From: Calendula officinalis
Taxonomy: Eukaryota; Streptophyta; Magnoliopsida; Asterales; Asteraceae
Assembly: GCA_963853835.1 (NCBI GenBank)
Contig: OY970834.1
Coordinates: forward strand, 22,574,365 to 22,638,364
DNA length: 64,000 nucleotides
Direction of reading: 5' to 3'
The notes under the pieces were generated by a model. The model worked only from the letters and a program-made list of their open reading frames with translations. It did no database searches and was not told where the DNA came from. The translations under genes and the position numbers were made by a program. Of the stretch, positions 58,693 through 64,000 are shown piece after piece. Each line of letters opens with the position of its first letter. The stretch's first letter is position 1.

Positions 58693-60638
58693 CTAGAGAG
58701 TCCCCCGCGCGATGCCGCGGGGGGTTTTCGGTGCTAGCTTTTTATTTCCAAGCGACGGAGTTGGCATCGTTTCATCCATGGAATCTGGATAATTATGTGA
58801 TGTTGGGTTTGTCACGCAAAGTGTAGCTAATTTGCATAACTTTTCAAAAATGTTCTAGTTGAAAAACTAATTCTCATATTTCTTTTCACCGTAACCTCAT
58901 CAGTCCATGTAACTACCTCTCATGGAACTCAAGTTGTTTTAATAAAGGTAAAGTACTTGATCTAAATGTATCAAAAGATGAATCTTTTGGATCATTTGTA
59001 ATCCCTAAGAACAACCATTTTTAGCATTATTTAAGATACATCATATAGAAATATAGAGTATACTACAAATTAATGATAAAGCAACATTTGCACAAAAAAC
59101 TGACTTTAGATGAGTGAATATGAAAAATTGAGCTTAAACACCATTAAAGCATACCCATAATAGATTCAACACCTTAATGCATCTAATTAACAAATTATTT
59201 GAGGAAAAATGAAAAAGGGGTACCTTTGAGCATTAATGGAAAGTGGGTTTTCCCCAAACAAACCAAGAACAATTGAAGGTTCCAAAAAATAACTGATTTG
59301 CCTACTTAATAGACACCCATGCTCCATATATCTCTCACCCATTATTACCATGCTTGTACTTCATTTTTTTCTTGGATGTTATCAGTTATACAATCACATC
59401 AATCTAAAGTTTTCCAAATTCTAAACCACCAAATTGGGAAACAGCTTTAAAGAGTAATAAGTCGGTAAAAGTTACTTGAAGAAGACGACCTGGAAACGAA
59501 GTATACATTTACATGTATTAGCAGGGTCATAGATATGGTCTAAAAGTTAACAACTCTAATTTCAAAATATGAACCTCTATAAGTTAAAGACAAAGCTTAA
59601 AGAAAGAAGTAGTAACCAATTCCACCGAAGCTGTAAATGTCACTTTTTCGGAGTAGCATTTGAATTCTCTCACCCTACCAAATAACAAAGATAAAAAAAA
59701 TAAGAATGTTATAGAAGGATTTTGAAAAAGAAAAAAGCAATGGAGAATGTATAACTTTGGAGTAAGGAATAACTCATCAGCTGCAATTTGAGAAGACTTG
59801 AGAAAATGGGCCCGCTGAGTCATTGTTTCTTCTTTGAAAGTTCCTGACCCCTGCATCAGCAACTCTGGTTATAAAGTTTTCATCTACAAGCACATTTGTT
59901 GTTTCAAACCTAAAAGAATTTGTTGACCATTTAATTGACAGTAACCTAAAAGTGTGGCAATATTCCGATGGTGGATTAATGCAAGATATGTCGCTTGATT
60001 AAGACTTAAATTACAATATATTAATTTTCAATGGTAATATTTGTAAAATTTAAAAAATTATGATTACCTCTTCAATGAATTCTTGAGTTGGGGGAGCACG
60101 GCGTCTTCTTATTGCTATAAGCATACCACCATGAAGTAAACCTTTGTAAAGTTCCCCAAATTTTCCTTCCCCAATTAAACTTTTGTCCTTTAAGAATTTC
60201 CTCTTATAAATTAAAAAACCCTAATTCAAAATTAATCTTGATCTGTATTTTATAGGTGAACCGCAAACCCTAATTCAAAAGTAGGAACCCAAATTGAAAA
60301 GAAAACTTTAAAAAGGAAAAGATTAGAGAATAAGCTGAAGATGCACATGATTGAGCAACACTTGCTAGCCCTAACCGAAGAGTAAGAAACCCTAGTAAAA
60401 GGGAAATTAGCTTCGTAGTAGAAATGTGTCATCTTTGGTAGAAGCAGGTGGTTGATCCACGGAAGCAGGAGGTGGCCGTAGTGGTTAACCGAGGCAGGAA
60501 GAGGTGGGAGAGATGGCAAAGCTAAGAAGGATGTGGAGACTGGAGACGTAGGCAAGCAAAATTTCAAAGCAGAAGGTGGTATCATGTATGCTACCGTTCA
60601 CGAACTTGTCAAATCTACCTCTATATACGAGGCCTAGA
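58693..60638 (-). mobile_element. Helitron H4 with captured receptor-kinase fragment; 5' border uncertain
   Basis: The 3' end is clear: a hairpin of CCCCGCGGCATCGCGCGGGG type, then GACTCT and CTAG (58696-58693) before a host T. The best minus-strand 5' end is 60638, where TCTAGGCCTCGTATATAGAG follows a host A. That stretch is nearly palindromic and also serves as the 5' end of the plus-strand Helitron at 60614, so H4 could stop at either place. The cargo is the kinase fragment at 59590-60205. Confidence 0.65.
59590..60205 (-). pseudogene. Captured LRR-receptor-like (pseudo)kinase fragment
   Basis: Minus-strand exon 60205-60068 encodes LIGEGKFGELYKGLLHGGML then IAIRRRRAPPTQEFIEEV. This is a kinase glycine loop (G-x-G-x-F-G) and the strand with the VAIK site, where IAIR replaces the usual Lys by Arg. 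It ends in a good donor. Segment 59880-59590 encodes the activation region (RVADAGVRNF, then AGPFSQ, AADELFLTP) and, in other frames, SEKSDIYSFG, the conserved kinase subdomain IX. ADAG stands where DFG is expected, so the parent gene probably encoded an inactive receptor-like kinase. Exons between them, including the catalytic loop, are missing. At least two frameshifts are present. Confidence 0.8.
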
Positions 60639-60978
60639 TTTGAGTTTTATTTAGCAATTTAGCACACTCTCATTGGCTGCCAATGCCACGTGTAATTGGC
60701 ACTTAATGCCACCTGGCATGTACAATTTATAGCTGCGGAAATTCAAAACAAGTCAAATGCACAACTAATTTACCCACCATATTCGGAACTTTCCAAATTT
60801 AAAAAAAATCATTAATTTGACTTTTTACGGATTTGATTTTGTTTTAAAACCAACCATTTTTGGCAAATTATTTGGAGATCTTTTCCCCATTTTCCGAATT
60901 TGCAAACAAAATCATTAATTTAATAACATTAAAAAAAAAACGTAATTCACATTAATATCCGGAGATATCAATTCAAAA

Positions 60979-63300
60979 CAATCTGTAACATCCCAAAAAT
61001 CAGGGGAAACTAAAAAAATATTTAATAAATAAAATAAACCATTCCCCCCCCCCCCCCCCCCAAAAGTACAAGTAACTCAAAGGCCCCGACTCATAAATAA
61101 ACATATAAAACCGTCTCGTGGTTTAAATGCGGAATGATTAAAGGTTTTAAAACAAAACATGTTTGACTCGAAATAAATGTTTTAATCCAAATCCATAAAT
61201 ATAAAAAAATAGAAACGCAGCTCATCAACCATTGACCTTCTCTTTGCCCTGCTAGTACCTGCAAAATGGGAGGGAGTGTTTGGGGTCAGGCACCGCTGAG
61301 TGAATAATATCAAAATAAACAAATAAATACAAACAACTCAAGTCACATAAGTGGTCCCTAGAGACTCTACTCAATTCTCAATTACTCAAATTTATTTCTC
61401 AGATTTTATTACTCGGATTTTAATTTATATAGCGCGCTAGTGTGACTTGGGCCGAGAGATCAACCTCGACCCGCCTCACACCACCTCAACACCTGTACTA
61501 TTCGGTGTTGAGTCAAAACGTCTGACACCAGTACTCTTCGGTGTCAAGACAAACATCTGACACCAGTGCTCTTCGGTGTCAAGTCAGATATATTATGTTT
61601 AATGTTTATCTGAGAAACTCAGAACCCAGATAACTCAGATCACAAATAACCCAGATCACAGATAACTCATATAGATCGCACAATCAAAACTCAAGCTCAA
61701 TCAACAAGACAATTAACAACATATAGTACATAATCATGAATCGAAAGTAAGTACAAGTTTATAGTGAGATTACCCACCTCGAATAACCGTAAGCTCCTAA
61801 ATATCCTCGGCGCCAAAAAACGTCTCTAATCAGGTCCTACATAGCACAAGGAAGCTCGGATTAGAATTTGACTCGAAAGTTGTTTCAGCAGAAACTCAAC
61901 AGCACACAACACTCTCACAGGAACGGTCATAACTCTCAAACCGTTCATTAGATTTGTCCCAAATTTTTATCACGGAAACTAGACTCAGAATACTATAAAA
62001 CACTCTCAAGTGTCTTCTGCCCAAAAACGGACTCTAAGGGCCTCAAAACAGGCTCACAAAACAGAATAGCTGCACAGCGAAATCTCTGACAGCAGCGTAT
62101 TAAAATGGTCATAACTTTTAAACGGTAACTCAGATTGACGAGCCGTCAGCGGCAACGGAAAGAGAACTTAGAAAACTAGAGACCATCGCGGGCCAAAATT
62201 CCAAAAACATATTTAAGTGTGACAAAAACAGACTCGAACGCAGAAGATGGATACTGCCAAAATTCAACTTGTTGATTAAAAACCCGACATCAAAACCGTA
62301 ACATCAACCACAAGACAACCAATTACAAGTAGTAACACGAAAAACCGTAACATCTCTTTTTACCATATAAAATCCACAAAACTTTATTTATACAAATCGA
62401 TTACTTAATAACGATTACTAACAATTATTTTTAGGATCGAATCATAAACCGACAAATACTACGATTCCCTTGCACAAATGCTCCACCGAAACCATTAGAA
62501 TCAGATGAACAATTAAGGTCAAAACAAAAATAATAAGCAGCACAAGAGACAAATTTTAAACATCCTATTCGAACCATTCGTCTAAATCAGCACAAAATAA
62601 AACAAAAGAAATGTTGTCTGACAAAAATAAGTTAAATGCTCACCCTTTTTTCTTCGAATTTTCGCTGACAACCAAAGAAATTAATTATCACCCTCCCCCA
62701 CGAATTTCGCTCTCTGCTTGCTCGTTCAATGAGAAGACAGCACATCACCTTGAGATTTACTCCACCGCCACACTCTTCTTGATCACCAATTAGATTAAAT
62801 GGCAAGCCACCACCGTCACCTATTTAATCTGTTGCATCGATTCCGCCTTGTTCGATCCACGAGAGGGAGAGGAAATATCGAGCGAGGGGTTTTAAGGGTT
62901 TCTTTGGATGACAAGCCTAACAATTAAACAAGCCCAAAAATATAAGGCCTTTGGTCGGCCCCTTTACTCAAACTCGATATGTAACTCTTTCGGCCCGACC
63001 CAAAAGAACACCTACTCAATTCTCGATTATTAACCCGGTTAAAACCCGATACACAAAAAGTCGCTAAATATATAATGTTTATTAAATCATAAAGTGTCCA
63101 AATAATTAAAAAAAACGTCTAACTAATACGAACCGTCAAACCACAGGTCGTCTATATAATTATCGCGTCTACTAAATAAAAACAAACCGTCTAGCTTCAT
63201 TATAATTAATTTACTAATTACTAATTATTCATTTTAATTTTAAATATGATGATTTAATTAATATTATTTAATTATTCAAATTTCAGGGCGTTACACAATC
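60979..63300 (+). mobile_element. Solo LTR (60984-63295) with 5-bp TSD CAATC
   Basis: The LTR begins TGTAACATCCC at 60984 and ends GGGCGTTACA at 63295. CAATC occurs at 60979-60983 and 63296-63300. It is 2312 bp and shares its start with the gypsy LTRs above but is otherwise a different family. It contains a run of about 18 C (61046-61063), a hairpin repeat array at 61487-61590, and short AT-rich 3' sequence. Orientation is inferred from the TGTAACATCC start. No internal retrotransposon sequence adjoins it. Confidence 0.92.
61487..61590. repeat. Three tandem 35-38 bp units, each a small hairpin
   Basis: Units of the form GACACCAGTACTCTTCGGTGTC repeat three times with AAGACAAACATCT-like spacers; each has GACACC pairing with GGTGTC. 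They lie in the solo LTR. Confidence 0.85.
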
Positions 63301-64000
63301 AAATATTCATACTTTCCCAAATTGTCATTAATCCAGCTCCGAAATCACAGCCAATTTCTTAAAAAAAAAATCATTATATTCCATATATAGAAATCAAAAC
63401 CATGTCTCTCCCTAATTTTGGTAAACATTAAATTAAAATCATTAATATAAATCCCGAATATACAAACTTATATAGATTTTGCAAAAATACCTTCGTTTAT
63501 CCCAGCTCAAAAAGTCCGATTTTAGCTCCTTACCAATACGTAAAACGATTCAAAAAGTCTCCCAAGAATTATTTTTCACGATTTTATCTCCCAAATCTCC
63601 AATATTTCGGTTATTGGAGATGTTTTTTTCAGAGGCTATAAAGTATATTACACCTCACGTGTAATATCACCATACAACTTTCTGCTCCATCACTCTCTGA
63701 TTGCAAGGCTCCAATCTGCAAAATTAAACAAACATCGGTTAGTTATCATTTTTTTACATGAAAGCAAGGGATAATTTAACATGAATACATGATCAACATA
63801 TACGTTTATTTTAAAAAATAGTATGGGTAAATTATGCATTCATCGTTCTGTTCTGTTGTGGTTTATCATAATTCTACCAAAACAATTTTTAAAATATGAT
63901 TTTTTAAATCTATATGATTTTTTTAGACTACATAACATAAAATCAATTACATTTCATTTTGATTTTGTGCCTTAAGCATATACAAAATATTTTTAAAATG
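63301..64000. other. Interior of H6 Helitron, no gene seen
   Basis: AT-rich leader-like sequence continuing the plus-strand Helitron after the solo LTR. The small ORF at 63479-63664 has no recognised domain. Confidence 0.5.

Larger units (their letters stand above)
60614..64000 (+). mobile_element. Plus-strand Helitron 5' end (H6), continues beyond window
   Basis: After a host A, TCTACCTCTATATACGAGG begins at 60614. The following 90 bases (CTCTCATTGG, GCCACGTGTAATT) match the 5' subterminal region of H2 and, more loosely, H1 and H3, but in the opposite orientation. No 3' hairpin with CTRR is seen downstream on this strand, so the element should run past 64000. It is interrupted by the solo LTR at 60984-63295. 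No coding sequence is visible in the part present. Confidence 0.6.

Noticed and set aside
58572..58826. 84-residue plus-strand ORF MWSKKVALKVYKDG
   Set aside because: It crosses the Helitron H4 3' hairpin and CTAG end, so it is not one gene.
60250..60585. 111-residue minus-strand ORF in Helitron H4
   Set aside because: Pro/Leu/Ser-rich with no domain and no continuity with the kinase exons beside it.

Overview
This window is nuclear DNA of a flowering plant, most likely an asterid eudicot and plausibly Asteraceae. It is AT-rich and has intron-containing plant genes, Helitrons, Ty1/copia and Ty3/gypsy retrotransposons, SINEs, and Stowaway, Tourist, hAT and Mutator MITEs. The Asteraceae suggestion rests on the extra ORF of one copia element, which I know mainly from that family; this is recall, not a search. 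There are no rRNA or tRNA genes and no CRISPR arrays.

Only two host genes look intact, both on the minus strand. The first (7907-9880) is an AHL-type AT-hook DNA-binding protein in five exons, 361 residues. The second (34105-36856) is an ACR-type ACT-domain-repeat protein in six exons, 446 residues. Both models were built by hand from splice signals and family conservation, and every exon phase closes.

Layout. 1-4388: a Ty3/gypsy element reduced to a gag/protease stub and a 2.3 kb LTR, with a second LTR interrupting the gag. 4389-7570: a fragment of an RPA-like gene, a short SINE with a 17-bp duplication, and a 927-bp Mutator-like element. 7907-10400: AHL and its upstream region. 11306-23644: three related Helitrons in the same orientation. 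H1 has a helicase C-terminus split by a solo LTR, H2 has a captured DUF2358 gene, and H3 has an RPA1-like gene. 25078-30935: a young copia element with gag and extra ORFs but no protease, integrase, reverse transcriptase or RNase H. 31276-32178: a Tourist-like element containing a hAT-like element. 34105-37120: ACR. 40051-48388: a MITE-dense interval. 50216-57199: a decayed copia element carrying all pol domains. 57565-58107: a LINE endonuclease fragment. 58108-60638: Helitron ends and a captured receptor-kinase fragment. 60614-64000: the start of a plus-strand Helitron holding a solo LTR with a perfect duplication.

The host genes show no sign of acting together. The main biology here is transposons inserted into transposons: their target-site duplications (TSDs) allow relative ordering, and the Helitrons carry at least three different gene cargos. 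The most unusual unit is the pol-less copia element: its LTRs differ at only about four positions, and its long ORFs are nearly intact.
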